Source of the DNA: JBBQZO01 sp038207625
GTDB lineage: Bacteria; Pseudomonadota; Gammaproteobacteria; Burkholderiales; Burkholderiaceae_D
NCBI GenBank assembly: GCA_038207625.1
Contig: JBBQZO010000007.1
Coordinates: 124,001 to 188,000, forward strand
Length of the DNA stretch: 64,000 bases
Direction of reading: 5' to 3'
Part shown: positions 42,445 through 51,417 of the stretch, piece by piece
Layout of the letters: each line of letters starts with the position of its first letter
How positions within the stretch are numbered: the first letter of the stretch is position 1
Position numbers and translations under genes: made by a program
The notes under the pieces: model-generated
Database searches by the model: none
Told to the model about the DNA's origin: nothing
The model's input: the letters and a program-made list of their open reading frames with translations, nothing else

Positions 42445-44022
42445 ATGATCAAACAAGCCCTCATCTCCGTCTCCGACAAAACCGGCGTGCTCGAATTCGC
42501 ACGCGCCCTGTCGGCGCAAGGCGTCAACATCCTGTCCACCGGCGGCACCGCCAAACTGCTTGCCGACAATGGCGTGCCGGTCACGGAAGTGGCCGACTAC
42601 ACGGGTTTTCCGGAAATGCTCGATGGCCGCGTGAAGACGCTGCACCCGAAAGTGCACGGCGGTATTCTGGCGCGCCGTGATTTCCCTGAGCATGTGGCGA
42701 AACTGGTCGAGCACAACATTCCGACCATCGACATGGTGGTGGTGAACCTGTATCCGTTCCAGGCGGCGGTGGCGAAAGACAGCTGCACCCTGGAAGACGC
42801 GATCGAGAACATCGACATCGGCGGCCCGACCATGCTGCGTTCGGCGGCCAAGAACCACAAGGATGTCGTCGTCGTGTGCGACCCGGCCGACTACGCCGTG
42901 GTGCTGGAACAGATGAAGGGCAACACCGTTGCCGTTTCCTACGACACCAAATTCATGCTGGCCAAGAAAGTGTTCGCGCACACGGCGCAATACGACGGCG
43001 CCATCACCAACTACCTGACCAGCCTGGGCGACGACAAGGTGCACGCCACGCGCGCGGCCTATCCGCAAACGCTGAACATGACGTTTGAAAAAGTGCAGGA
43101 CATGCGCTACGGCGAAAACCCGCACCAGTCGGCCGCGTTCTACCGCGACCTGGTGGTGGCCGACGGCGCGCTGGGCAACTATCGCCAGCTGCAAGGCAAG
43201 GAACTGTCGTACAACAACATCGCCGACGCCGATGCGGCGTGGGAATGCGTGAAGAGCCTGGGCGGCCTGGGCCAGTCGGCCGGCTGCGTCATCGTCAAGC
43301 ATGCCAATCCGTGCGGCGTGGCTGTTGGCTCCGATGCGCTGGACGCCTACTCGCGCGCGCTGCAAACCGACCCGACGTCCGCGTTTGGCGGCATCATCGC
43401 GTTTAACACCGTCGTCGACGGCAAGACCGCCGAAGCGATCGCCAAGCTGTTCGTCGAAGTGCTGATCGCGCCAAGCTTTACGGCCGAAGCGCTGGCCATC
43501 ATGGCGGCCAAACAGAACGTGCGCCTGCTGCAAATCGCGCTTGGCTCCAGCTATAACGCAATGGACTTCAAACGCGTCGGCGGCGGTTTGCTGGTGCAGT
43601 CGCCCGACGCCAAAAACGTCGGCCTGGAAGAACTGCGCGTGGTCACCAAGACCCAGCCTACCCAACAACAGTTGCAAGACCTGATGTTCGCCTGGCGCGT
43701 GGCCAAGTTCGTCAAGTCGAACGCGATCGTGTTCTGCGGTAACGGCATGACGCTGGGCGTGGGCGCCGGCCAGATGAGCCGGATCGACTCGGCCCGCATC
43801 GCCTCGATCAAGGCGCAAAACGCCGGTCTGTCGCTGGTCGGTTCGGCGGTCGCGTCCGACGCCTTCTTCCCGTTCCGCGATGGCCTCGATGTGGTTGTCG
43901 ACGCGGGCGCAACCTGCGTGATCCAGCCGGGTGGCTCGATGCGCGACCAGGAAGTGATCGACGCGGCCGACGAGCGCGGTGTCGTCATGCTGTACACCGG
44001 CACGCGCCACTTCCGTCATTGA
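42445..44022 (+). CDS. purH: Bifunctional AICAR formyltransferase / IMP cyclohydrolase
   Basis: A 525-residue enzyme for the last two steps of IMP synthesis. The N-terminal MGS-like cyclohydrolase domain opens ALISVSDKTGVLEFARAL and has STGGTAKLL and GGILARRD; the C-terminal transformylase has VKHANPCGVAVG and SDAFFPFRDG. Length is standard. It sits behind a structured leader that may regulate it. The stop is followed 37 bases later by ruvC. Confidence 0.98.
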   Translation: MIKQALISVSDKTGVLEFARALSAQGVNILSTGGTAKLLADNGVPVTEVADYTGFPEMLDGRVKTLHPKVHGGILARRDFPEHVAKLVEHNIPTIDMVVVNLYPFQAAVAKDSCTLEDAIENIDIGGPTMLRSAAKNHKDVVVVCDPADYAVVLEQMKGNTVAVSYDTKFMLAKKVFAHTAQYDGAITNYLTSLGDDKVHATRAAYPQTLNMTFEKVQDMRYGENPHQSAAFYRDLVVADGALGNYRQLQGKELSYNNIADADAAWECVKSLGGLGQSAGCVIVKHANPCGVAVGSDALDAYSRALQTDPTSAFGGIIAFNTVVDGKTAEAIAKLFVEVLIAPSFTAEALAIMAAKQNVRLLQIALGSSYNAMDFKRVGGGLLVQSPDAKNVGLEELRVVTKTQPTQQQLQDLMFAWRVAKFVKSNAIVFCGNGMTLGVGAGQMSRIDSARIASIKAQNAGLSLVGSAVASDAFFPFRDGLDVVVDAGATCVIQPGGSMRDQEVIDAADERGVVMLYTGTRHFRH

Positions 44023-44059
44023 TCACCAACTTGCTTGCCCTGCGACTTCAGCAACATCG

Positions 44060-44596
44060 ATGATCATTCTAGGTATTGACCCGGGCCTGCGCACCACAGG
44101 CTTCGGAGTGATCGACAAGCAGGGCAACAAGCTGCGCTACATCGCCTCGGGCACCATCAAGACGGGGTCCGACGGCGCGCTGCCGGGTCGCCTGAAGGTG
44201 ATCCTGCGCGGCATCACCGAAATCGTGGCCACTTACCAGCCCGATTGCGCGGCCATCGAAAAAGTATTCGTCAACGTCAATCCCCAATCGACCCTGCTGC
44301 TCGGGCAAGCGCGCGGCGCCGCCATTGCAGCGCTGGTGCATGCCGACCTGGAAGTGGCCGAATATACCGCCCTGCAAGTGAAGCAGGCGGTGGTCGGCCA
44401 CGGCAAGGCCGCCAAGGAACAGGTGCAGGACATGGTCGCGCGCCTGCTGGTGTTACCCGGCCTGCCCGGCAGTGACGCGGCCGACGCGCTTGGGGTTGCC
44501 ATTTGCCACGCCAACAGTCATGATGCCCTGGCACTGATCGGCGCGCTCGCGCCCGGTCTGGCGGGCCTGCGCATGAAACGCGGCCGCCTTGTCTAA
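44060..44596 (+). CDS. ruvC: Holliday junction resolvase RuvC
   Basis: A 178-residue endonuclease that cuts four-way junctions. The four catalytic acids are D7 (GIDPGLRTTGFG), E67 (AIEKVFVNVN), D139 and D142 (SDAADALGVAICH). It starts the ruvCAB cluster. Confidence 0.98.
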   Translation: MIILGIDPGLRTTGFGVIDKQGNKLRYIASGTIKTGSDGALPGRLKVILRGITEIVATYQPDCAAIEKVFVNVNPQSTLLLGQARGAAIAALVHADLEVAEYTALQVKQAVVGHGKAAKEQVQDMVARLLVLPGLPGSDAADALGVAICHANSHDALALIGALAPGLAGLRMKRGRLV

Positions 44597-44623
44597 GCTT
44601 CACCTACTCCCAGAAGGTCACAA

Positions 44624-45202
44624 ATGATAGGCCGCATCAACGGTATCCTGCTTGAAAAAAATCCCCCGCAATTGCTGGTCGATTGTCAGGGCATCGGCTA
44701 CGAAATCGACGTGCCGATGAGTACGTACTACAACCTGCCGCATCTGGGCGAACGCGTCACGCTGTTTACCCACCTGACCATCCGCGAAGACGCGCATCTG
44801 CTGTACGGCTTTGGCAGCGCGGCCGATCGCGGCGTGTTCCGGCAACTGATCAAAATCACCGGCGTCGGCGCGCGCACCGCGCTGTCCATTTTGTCGGGCA
44901 TGACGGTGGCCGATCTGGCCCAGGCCGTCACGCTGCAGGAGTCGGGCCGGCTGGTCAAGGTGCCCGGCATCGGCAAGAAAACCGCCGAGCGTTTGCTGCT
45001 GGAGCTGAAGGGCAAGCTGGGCGCCGACCTGGGCACGCCAGGCGGGCATCAGCACCACGACGCGCAATCGGATATCCTGAACGCGCTGCAAGCGCTCGGT
45101 TATTCGGACAAGGAAGCGCTGGCCGCCGTGAAGAACGTGCCGGCCGCCACAGGTGTGTCGGACGGTATCAAGCTGGCGCTGAAGGCGCTGTCAAAAGGTT
45201 AA
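44624..45202 (+). CDS. ruvA: Holliday junction branch migration protein RuvA
   Basis: A 192-residue junction-binding protein. It shows the OB-fold N-terminus MIGRINGILLEKNPPQLLVD, paired helix-hairpin-helix motifs (ITGVGARTALSIL; VPGIGKKTAERLLLEL) and a C-terminal domain III (LNALQALGYSDKEALAAVK) that contacts RuvB. It lies 27 bases after ruvC and three before ruvB. Confidence 0.98.
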   Translation: MIGRINGILLEKNPPQLLVDCQGIGYEIDVPMSTYYNLPHLGERVTLFTHLTIREDAHLLYGFGSAADRGVFRQLIKITGVGARTALSILSGMTVADLAQAVTLQESGRLVKVPGIGKKTAERLLLELKGKLGADLGTPGGHQHHDAQSDILNALQALGYSDKEALAAVKNVPAATGVSDGIKLALKALSKG

Positions 45203-45205
45203 ACA

Positions 45206-46282
45206 ATGAGTATCCAGACCGACGATTTCAGCGAGCAGCGCATCATCGCCGCCACGCCCGCTTCGCCCAACGAGGAGGCGATCGAGCGCGCGCTGCGTCC
45301 CAAGCATCTCGATGAATATGTCGGCCAGGAGAAGATCCGCGGCCAGTTGGAGATTTTCATCGCGGCCGCGAGGAAGCGCAAGGAAGCGCTCGACCACACT
45401 TTGCTGTTCGGGCCTCCGGGCTTGGGCAAGACCACGCTGGCGCACATCATCGCGCGCGAAATGGGCGTCAATTTGCGTCAGACATCCGGACCGGTGCTGG
45501 AGCGACCGGGCGACCTGGCCGCGATTTTGACCAACCTCGAAGCGAACGACGTGTTGTTCATCGATGAGATCCATCGCCTGTCGCCGGTGGTCGAAGAGAT
45601 TTTGTATCCGGCGCTGGAAGACTACCAGATCGACATCATGATCGGCGAAGGCCCGGCCGCGCGTTCGGTCAAGCTCGACCTGCAGCCGTTCACGCTGGTG
45701 GGCGCGACCACCCGCGCCGGCATGCTGACCAATCCGCTGCGCGACCGGTTCGGCATCGTTGCGCGGCTGGAGTTTTACAACGCCGACGAACTGACCCGCA
45801 TCGTCACGCGCAGCTCGGCGCTGCTGAACGCGCCGATTAACGACGACGGCGCGCGCGAAATCGCCTTGCGTGCGCGCGGCACGCCGCGCATCGCCAACCG
45901 GCTGCTGCGCCGGGTGCGCGACTACGCCGAAGTCAAGGGCAACGGCGACATCACCAAGGCGATGGCCGACGCCGCGCTGGTGATGCTCGACGTCGACTCG
46001 GTCGGCTTTGACGTGATGGACCGCAAGCTGTTGGAGGCGGTGCTGTTCAAGTTCGGCGGCGGCCCGGTCGGCATCGGCAATCTGGCGGCGGCGATCGGCG
46101 AGGAAGCCGACACCATCGAAGATGTGCTGGAGCCTTACCTGATTCAGCAAGGCTATCTGATGCGCACCCCGCGCGGACGGATCGCTACGCCGGCCGCCTA
46201 CGCGCACTTCGGCGTGGCCGCGCCGCGCAACGGCCCGAACGGCGAACTGTGGGACAACGAGCCTAGTCGATCAGGGTCTTGA
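45206..46282 (+). CDS. ruvB: Holliday junction branch migration ATPase RuvB
   Basis: A 358-residue AAA+ motor. Walker A is GPPGLGKTT (69-77), Walker B is FIDEIH (118-123), and the sensor region (GATTRAGMLTNPLRDRFGI) and C-terminal winged helix (GYLMRTPRGR) are intact. It carries a short C-terminal extension after AYAHFG. Its 3' end overlaps the convergent DUF3108 gene by 20 bases. Confidence 0.98.
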   Translation: MSIQTDDFSEQRIIAATPASPNEEAIERALRPKHLDEYVGQEKIRGQLEIFIAAARKRKEALDHTLLFGPPGLGKTTLAHIIAREMGVNLRQTSGPVLERPGDLAAILTNLEANDVLFIDEIHRLSPVVEEILYPALEDYQIDIMIGEGPAARSVKLDLQPFTLVGATTRAGMLTNPLRDRFGIVARLEFYNADELTRIVTRSSALLNAPINDDGAREIALRARGTPRIANRLLRRVRDYAEVKGNGDITKAMADAALVMLDVDSVGFDVMDRKLLEAVLFKFGGGPVGIGNLAAAIGEEADTIEDVLEPYLIQQGYLMRTPRGRIATPAAYAHFGVAAPRNGPNGELWDNEPSRSGS

Positions 46283-47003
46283 TCAGCGTTTTTCCACCGC
46301 CCATGTCGCCTTCCTGGCGCAGCAACTGCTGAGTCGCCTTGGCGATCCAGAAGGTCGAGATGGTGCCGGGGCGGTTGTAGTCGGTCGTCACGCGCCAGCA
46401 ATCGACCGGTCCGGACGGGCCGGCAATTGTCGCCTCGCCGGCCACCTTGAAGGTGTACAGCGCCGGCGGCGTGGCGCCGCCCGGGTGGTAGAAATTGATC
46501 TGCGCTTCGTAGCCGGAGGCCAGCGGCAGGGTTTGCAAAAATTCGATGTCGGTCTCGAAGTTGAAGGCCGGCTGGGGCGACGCCACCAGCAAATCCTTCT
46601 GGGTATTGTCGGCCAGGTCTTTCATGCCGCTGATCTTGTCGGCGCTGAACACAAAACCTTCCACCACGCGCTTGCCTTCCTTTTCGGTGATGCGCACATG
46701 CGTCTGCGGCTTGAAACTGCCGGCATCGAACCACGAGTCCAGCCACTTGATCGACGGCGTTTTGCCGACCGCGTCCCAGCGCTGTTTGATGTGCAGGCCG
46801 CGCGCCTCGAAATGCACTTCGCGCACCCAGATGTCGAGCGGGGTGTTGCTGTCGCCTTCGCGGATATAGCGCAGGTAATGGTGGCTACCCTCCTTGAGCA
46901 GCGCGAAGCGCGCGGGCGGCTTGGCCTGGTCGATGATCTCGGCGCCGGCGTGGCCGGCCCATGCTAGAGTGGACAGGACGAGCAGGGTGCGCAGTGGTGT
47001 CAT
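46263..47003 (-). CDS. DUF3108 domain periplasmic protein
   Basis: A 246-residue protein with a signal peptide (LLVLSTLAWAGHAGA). The mature domain, with DIEFLQTLPLASGYEAQI, FKVAGEATIAGPSGPVDCW and TISTFWIAKATQQLLRQEG, matches DUF3108-type secreted proteins of unknown function. The start at 47003 places the signal peptide at the N-terminus. It is divergent from the small membrane protein at 47103. Confidence 0.85.
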   Translation of the reverse strand: MTPLRTLLVLSTLAWAGHAGAEIIDQAKPPARFALLKEGSHHYLRYIREGDSNTPLDIWVREVHFEARGLHIKQRWDAVGKTPSIKWLDSWFDAGSFKPQTHVRITEKEGKRVVEGFVFSADKISGMKDLADNTQKDLLVASPQPAFNFETDIEFLQTLPLASGYEAQINFYHPGGATPPALYTFKVAGEATIAGPSGPVDCWRVTTDYNRPGTISTFWIAKATQQLLRQEGDMGGGKTLIKTLID

Positions 47004-47102
47004 GGTGGGCCTGGTGCTTGATGGTTGCGGGTGTTTTGTGAGCGACAATGTTACCTGAACGGTAGCGCGGGCCAGCGGAGAAATGTTACAAAGGATGACA
47101 AG

Positions 47103-47537
47103 GTGGGCGAGAGCAGCAGTTTGTTTCAGCAATGGCGGCGCAACAGTCTGGCCCTATGCAGCTTGGCGGTGGCGCTGTCGGCGCTCGGCTATAACAGCTG
47201 GCGCAACGAGTCGACCGAGAGGAACCGCAATATTCGCGCCGCCGAATTCGAGATGCTCAAGCATCTGGGCGAGGTGCAGCAGATTATCGACTACGCCCAT
47301 CTGCGCCACGACATGCAGCGCGGCGATTTGACGATGGGCCTGTCGCGCGTGCTGTTGATCCGCGACCTGGGCACGCTGACGCCGGTGCCGGTGGAAGCTG
47401 CCAGCGAAAAACTGTTGGCCAGCTGGGTCAAGAACGGCGAGCAACTGGGCACCAGTAATGATGCGTTCGGCGCGCTGTCGGAAGACGTGCTGGCCGCGCG
47501 CCGCAGCGTATTGGCGTCGCTGAAAGGACTGAGGTAG
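47103..47537 (+). CDS. Small membrane-anchored hypothetical protein
   Basis: A 144-residue protein with one membrane helix (NSLALCSLAVALSALGYN) after a short basic cytosolic N-terminus and a helical C-terminal part. I recognise no family. The GTG at 47103 is preferred because AAAGG lies about eight bases upstream; an upstream ATG at 47025 would add non-protein-like sequence. It is followed after three bases by the YaiI family gene. Confidence 0.65.
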   Translation: MGESSSLFQQWRRNSLALCSLAVALSALGYNSWRNESTERNRNIRAAEFEMLKHLGEVQQIIDYAHLRHDMQRGDLTMGLSRVLLIRDLGTLTPVPVEAASEKLLASWVKNGEQLGTSNDAFGALSEDVLAARRSVLASLKGLR

Positions 47538-47540
47538 ATG

Positions 47541-47999
47541 ATGCAGATCTGGGTCGACGCCGACGCCTGTCCGGTCGTCATCAAGGAGATATTGTTTCGC
47601 GTGGCCGAGCGGCTGCAGTTGAACGTGACGCTGGTGGCCAACCAGCTGATCCGCGTGGCGCCGTCGCGTTTCATCCGCGCGCTGCAGGTGCCGGCCGGCG
47701 CCGACGTGGCCGACGCCGAGATCGTGCGTTTGCTCGCGCCGGGTGATCTGGTCGTCACGGCCGACATTCCGCTGGCGGCCGACGTGCTGAAAAAGGGTGG
47801 CTACGCGCTCAATCCGCGCGGCGAGTTCTACACCAAGGACAACATCGGCCAGCATCTGGCGATGCGCCTGTTCTTGGAGGAGTTGCGCGGTGGCGGTGTG
47901 GAAACGGGCGGTCCCGCGCCGTTCGGCCAGGGCGACCGACAAAACTTCGCCAATCAGCTGGACCGGCACTTGCAACGGCATGCGCCGCGCCCCGGCTGA
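47541..47999 (+). CDS. YaiI/YqxD family protein (DUF188)
   Basis: A 152-residue protein opening MQIWVDADACPVVIKEILFR, the hallmark of the YaiI/YqxD (DUF188) family, with the conserved DLVVTADIPLAADVL and GxxxPFGQGDRQNFANQLDR elements. The fold is related to PIN-like nucleases, but activity is unproven. Of two adjacent ATGs, 47541 has the better spacing from GAGG. Confidence 0.93.
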   Translation: MQIWVDADACPVVIKEILFRVAERLQLNVTLVANQLIRVAPSRFIRALQVPAGADVADAEIVRLLAPGDLVVTADIPLAADVLKKGGYALNPRGEFYTKDNIGQHLAMRLFLEELRGGGVETGGPAPFGQGDRQNFANQLDRHLQRHAPRPG

Positions 48000-48038
48000 G
48001 ACAGCCACAGTGCGCGCGGCGTAGAGGCCGTGTCCGGC

Positions 48039-48254
48039 CTATTCGTCCATGCCGATCAGCGCTTCGATGTCGGCGATGGCGGTGCGCAGCATCAGCTCGG
48101 GCGTCGCTTCGGCGGGCACGATGCTGGCGATGATGGCGTCCGGAACCTGGCGCTTGAGCACGCCTTCGCGTTCGATGAAGTATTCGCCTTGCGCGTAGGC
48201 GATCGTATAGGTCAGGCACTTACCCTTGGTACGGGTGTATTCAATTGCGGGCAT
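48039..48254 (-). CDS. Small conserved hypothetical protein
   Basis: A 71-residue acidic cytosolic protein without recognised domain: MPAIEYTRTKGKCLTYTIAY, an alternating-polarity strand region (YAQGEYFIEREGVLKR), then a helical tail. GGAG stands at good distance before the ATG. It is isolated, with no obvious operon partner. Confidence 0.7.
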   Translation of the reverse strand: MPAIEYTRTKGKCLTYTIAYAQGEYFIEREGVLKRQVPDAIIASIVPAEATPELMLRTAIADIEALIGMDE

Positions 48255-48418
48255 AGTCGATCTCCGGTGAATTGCTTGCGCAATGACTTATCTTACACTG
48301 CGCTCGCTGGATTCAATTGGCGCGCGCGCAATCGTATCGTGCGCAGCGCACAGCGTGCTTCTGCGCGGCGCACGGTGCCGCCGCGCGCGCTCAGGACGGC
48401 GGCCCGGGATCGGCCGGT

Positions 48419-49567
48419 TTAGCTTGCGCGTGCCTGTTTGAGCAGGCGGACCAGCACGTCTTTTTGAAATGCGCGCAAGGACTCGTCACCGGTGATATTG
48501 GCAAAGCAAACAAGCCCGAGGTGCTGTTCGAGATCGAGGCAGACGAACGATGCCGCGCCGGGATCGCTGCCAAAATGACTGGCCAGACGCACGCCGTTCT
48601 TTTCACGCAGCTCCCAAATCAAGCCTTGTCCGATATGCTCGTCTACCGCGATCGGCTGGGGCGTGAAGCACAGCTTGAGGGTTTCGACTTCCAGGTAGCG
48701 CCGTCCGTCGAGGCTGCCGCGATTGCAGAACACTTGCATCAGTGGCGCGAAATCGCGCGCCGACGTGCGCAACAGGCCGGCCGGCCAATCCGGGTAGCCG
48801 GTGGGCGCCAAGGCTTGCAACTTGCCATCGACGCGGCCGTAGGGCAGGGCCACCTTGGCAGCGTCGAGCTCAGCCAATTTCCACGCCGTGTTGCGCATGT
48901 CCAGCGGCTGAAACAGCTTTTGCCTGGTGAAGGTGTCGAGCGTATCCTTGCCGACCCTGCCGGCGAGGTAGCCGAGCAAGGCGATCGCGACGTTGCTGTA
49001 TTCCCGCTCGCGGCCCGGCCGCGCACCAGTGAACGCGGCTTCACTCGCGTACCAATGTCCGCCCGGCGCCAGGTAGCCGCGCAAGAAATCGTGCAATGAC
49101 ATGGCCGGGTCGCCAGTCAGCGCGAAGGCCTTGGTCTGGTTGTACAGCGCGTCGCTGATGCCCGAGGTGTGGTTGAACAGATGACGAAAAGTGATCGGCG
49201 TGTCGGCAAACTTGGGATGGGCGAGGGGGAAGTCGAGCAAGGGGGCGACCGGATCGTCGAGCTTGTATGCCCCTTTTTCCATCAGCATCAGCAGCGCCGT
49301 TCCGGTCACGACCTTGCTCACCGATGCGATGTGGAACGCCGTGTCGGGCGTCACTGCGACGTTCGACGCGACGTTCGCATAGCCATACGAGCGCACGAAG
49401 TTGGGCTGGCCGGCGCGGATGATCGCCACGCTCATGCCCGGCGTGCCGGTTTCGCCCATGCCGTCCTTGAGCGCCGCGTCCAGATCATCCTGCCAAGTCG
49501 ATGCCGCCCGCACATAGGGGGTGGCGCACATGGTCAGTCCTAGTCCCAATATCTGCCGGCGTTTCAT
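48419..49567 (-). CDS. Serine beta-lactamase-fold hydrolase (class C/esterase type)
   Basis: A 382-residue exported hydrolase. The N-terminus (MKRRQILGLGLTMCATPYVRA) has a twin-arginine-like start and signal-peptide character. Active-site motifs are S82-V-S-K85 (HIASVSK) and Y190-S-N192 (REREYSNVA); the third KTG-type motif is not obvious, so esterase or D-peptidase activity is as likely as lactamase. The nearby family relatives are EstB and AmpC-like proteins. Confidence 0.9.
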   Translation of the reverse strand: MKRRQILGLGLTMCATPYVRAASTWQDDLDAALKDGMGETGTPGMSVAIIRAGQPNFVRSYGYANVASNVAVTPDTAFHIASVSKVVTGTALLMLMEKGAYKLDDPVAPLLDFPLAHPKFADTPITFRHLFNHTSGISDALYNQTKAFALTGDPAMSLHDFLRGYLAPGGHWYASEAAFTGARPGREREYSNVAIALLGYLAGRVGKDTLDTFTRQKLFQPLDMRNTAWKLAELDAAKVALPYGRVDGKLQALAPTGYPDWPAGLLRTSARDFAPLMQVFCNRGSLDGRRYLEVETLKLCFTPQPIAVDEHIGQGLIWELREKNGVRLASHFGSDPGAASFVCLDLEQHLGLVCFANITGDESLRAFQKDVLVRLLKQARAS

Positions 49568-50166
49568 TGGATATCTCCTTGTCAAATCGCATGGATGGAC
49601 GTCGCGGCGATTTCATGGCGTGACTTCTTGATCAACAATGTAACAGTATCAATGTGCGGGCGGGGAGAACTAACCAGCAGTTGCCAGATTTCGGGATTGA
49701 AGCGTCGATTGGTCGGCGTGGCGGCGCGCCCCGTGCGCAAGAAGCCAGCATGGGCGCGGCCGCCCGCCGCACGCCGCCTGGCGCCTGGCGTCCGGCGCCA
49801 GGCACGATGGTTTCTTGCCGCGACGTTTAGCGCAAGCGTGTAATGGTCAGCGTTGCTGAGCTTGCTGTGGCGGCGCGCGGATTCGGGCCGGTCGGCACCA
49901 TCTTCTTGCATGGAATCGACGCATTGATGCCGCAAAATCGCGTCGCCGCGGCGAGCGCGCCGTGCACCGACGATGGCCGGCAGAGGAAAAAGATAGTTTT
50001 CGCCATATTAATTAATTATTCATCTTATGAATTACAATTGCCGGTGCGTACATCGGGCCGTCGCAGCGTCATCGTCCGCGTTTCTGGTCGACGCGAGTCA
50101 TTCCTGCGACGCGTTCGCCGCAGCGCGTCCAGTGTCCGATTCTTACTTTCCATCGAGGGCAGAAAC
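49568..50166. other. Intergenic region with inverted repeat and AT-rich patch
   Basis: No gene is supported. A perfect 9-bp inverted repeat CCTGGCGCC / GGCGCCAGG lies at 49777-49785 and 49794-49802 with an eight-base spacer and no T-run. An AT-rich stretch (about 50000-50037, TTAATTAATTATT) is a likely promoter area for the membrane protein gene downstream. Confidence 0.5.
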
Positions 50167-50487
50167 ATGCAATTTTCACGCGCACATCAACCGGTGGTCG
50201 CCGCCGCCGTATCGCTGTTCATCTTCGGCGCCAGCATCCTGTTGATGGTCATGCCGACGCATCGCGCGCTCAGTTCGGTGCCGATGACGGTGATGCTCAG
50301 CTTGATCATCGCCGTCAGCGCGATCTTGCATCTGGTGTTCATCGGCATCGCCGCGCGCCGGCTGGGACGCTCCGCGGCGCTGTGGGTGGTGCTTGCATTG
50401 TTCACGCTGCCGGTCGGGTCAATTGTCGGCCTGATCCTGTTCGAATGGTTCAGCGACGAGAAGAATCGCGTCCCGCTGTCCGGCTGA
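50167..50487 (+). CDS. Small integral membrane protein
   Basis: A 106-residue protein with three predicted membrane helices (AAAVSLFIFGASILLMVM; MTVMLSLIIAVSAILHLVFI; ALWVVLALFTLPVGSIVGLI). I recognise no named family. GAGG about eight bases upstream supports the ATG at 50167; the longer in-frame reading from 49843 is low-complexity and rejected. It is followed by another membrane protein gene on the same strand 134 bases away. Confidence 0.72.
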   Translation: MQFSRAHQPVVAAAVSLFIFGASILLMVMPTHRALSSVPMTVMLSLIIAVSAILHLVFIGIAARRLGRSAALWVVLALFTLPVGSIVGLILFEWFSDEKNRVPLSG

Positions 50488-50621
50488 CGCTGGCTGGGCA
50501 CGGGTATCGATGATTTAGGTTAGGATTGGCGCGCTACTAACGAGTGATCGGACAGCCTGCTCTGCAGGTCGGCGCTCCGTGAGCGCATCGCAATTCGTCG
50601 GGCTTCACCTGGAGCATGGGA

Positions 50622-51332
50622 ATGAATGCAATTAATCACGCGGCGACGGCGCTGCTGATCAATAAACGCTGGCCCGGCGTGCCGATCGTTGCCGTGCTGC
50701 TGGCGGTGCAATTGGTCGAGTTTCTGTGGGTGCTGTTCAACCTGCTGGGCATCGAGCTCACCACGACCGAGCCGCAGGTGCGGGCGCTCAACGATATTCA
50801 CCTCGCGTTCATGCCGTACTCGCATTCGATCGCCGCCACCGTCGTGTTGGCCGGCGCCGTCTGGCTGCTGGCCGCCACGGTGTTCGGCAAGCCCGGTTGG
50901 GGACTGGCGCTGGCCATGGCGGTCAGCTCGCACATTGTGCTCGACCTGGCCACCCACGTGCACGACATCGCCATCGCGCCGGGCAGCGCCTTGCCGAAGC
51001 TGGGCTCGGGCCTGTACGACGTGCCGATGCTGGCGCTGCTGGTGGAGACCATCTACGGCGTGTGGTGCTGGTGGATGTTTCGCGGCTCCAAGGCCTTGCT
51101 GGGCGCGATCGTCGTGCTCAATCTGGCGACGCTGTCGTTCTACTCGGCCACCATTGCCGGCCCGGAGCAACTGCTGGCAGGGCACCCGAAAATATTTGCC
51201 GCCGTGATCGGCGTGCATATCGTGGTCGGCTTATTGACCGTCTGGTTTTACGCGCGCGCCGATTGGCGCGCCGGCGCCAGTTCGCCGGCGCAAGGAGCAG
51301 CGCCCGACGGCGCACACGCTGGCGCCAGCTGA
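50622..51332 (+). CDS. Polytopic membrane protein, possibly membrane-bound metal-dependent hydrolase-like
   Basis: A 236-residue protein with about six membrane helices. His/Asp-bearing helix ends (MNAINHAATALLI, FMPYSHSIAAT, SSHIVLDLATHVHD) resemble the YdjM/DUF457 membrane metal-dependent hydrolase superfamily, but I cannot confirm membership. The start at 50622 is chosen because GGAG is seven bases upstream; the ATG at 50616 is too close to it. The function is unknown. Confidence 0.72.
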   Translation: MNAINHAATALLINKRWPGVPIVAVLLAVQLVEFLWVLFNLLGIELTTTEPQVRALNDIHLAFMPYSHSIAATVVLAGAVWLLAATVFGKPGWGLALAMAVSSHIVLDLATHVHDIAIAPGSALPKLGSGLYDVPMLALLVETIYGVWCWWMFRGSKALLGAIVVLNLATLSFYSATIAGPEQLLAGHPKIFAAVIGVHIVVGLLTVWFYARADWRAGASSPAQGAAPDGAHAGAS

Positions 51333-51417
51333 GTCATATTGACGCCGTCTGACGAGTCGCCGCGACGATGTATTGCGCGCGACCGAACACCTGATTTTTT
51401 TCGATGATAGGAACACT

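Noticed and set aside
49582..49935. Minus-strand open frame upstream of the serine hydrolase gene
   Set aside because: Arg/Pro/Ala-rich low-complexity translation and no ribosome site; treated as intergenic.
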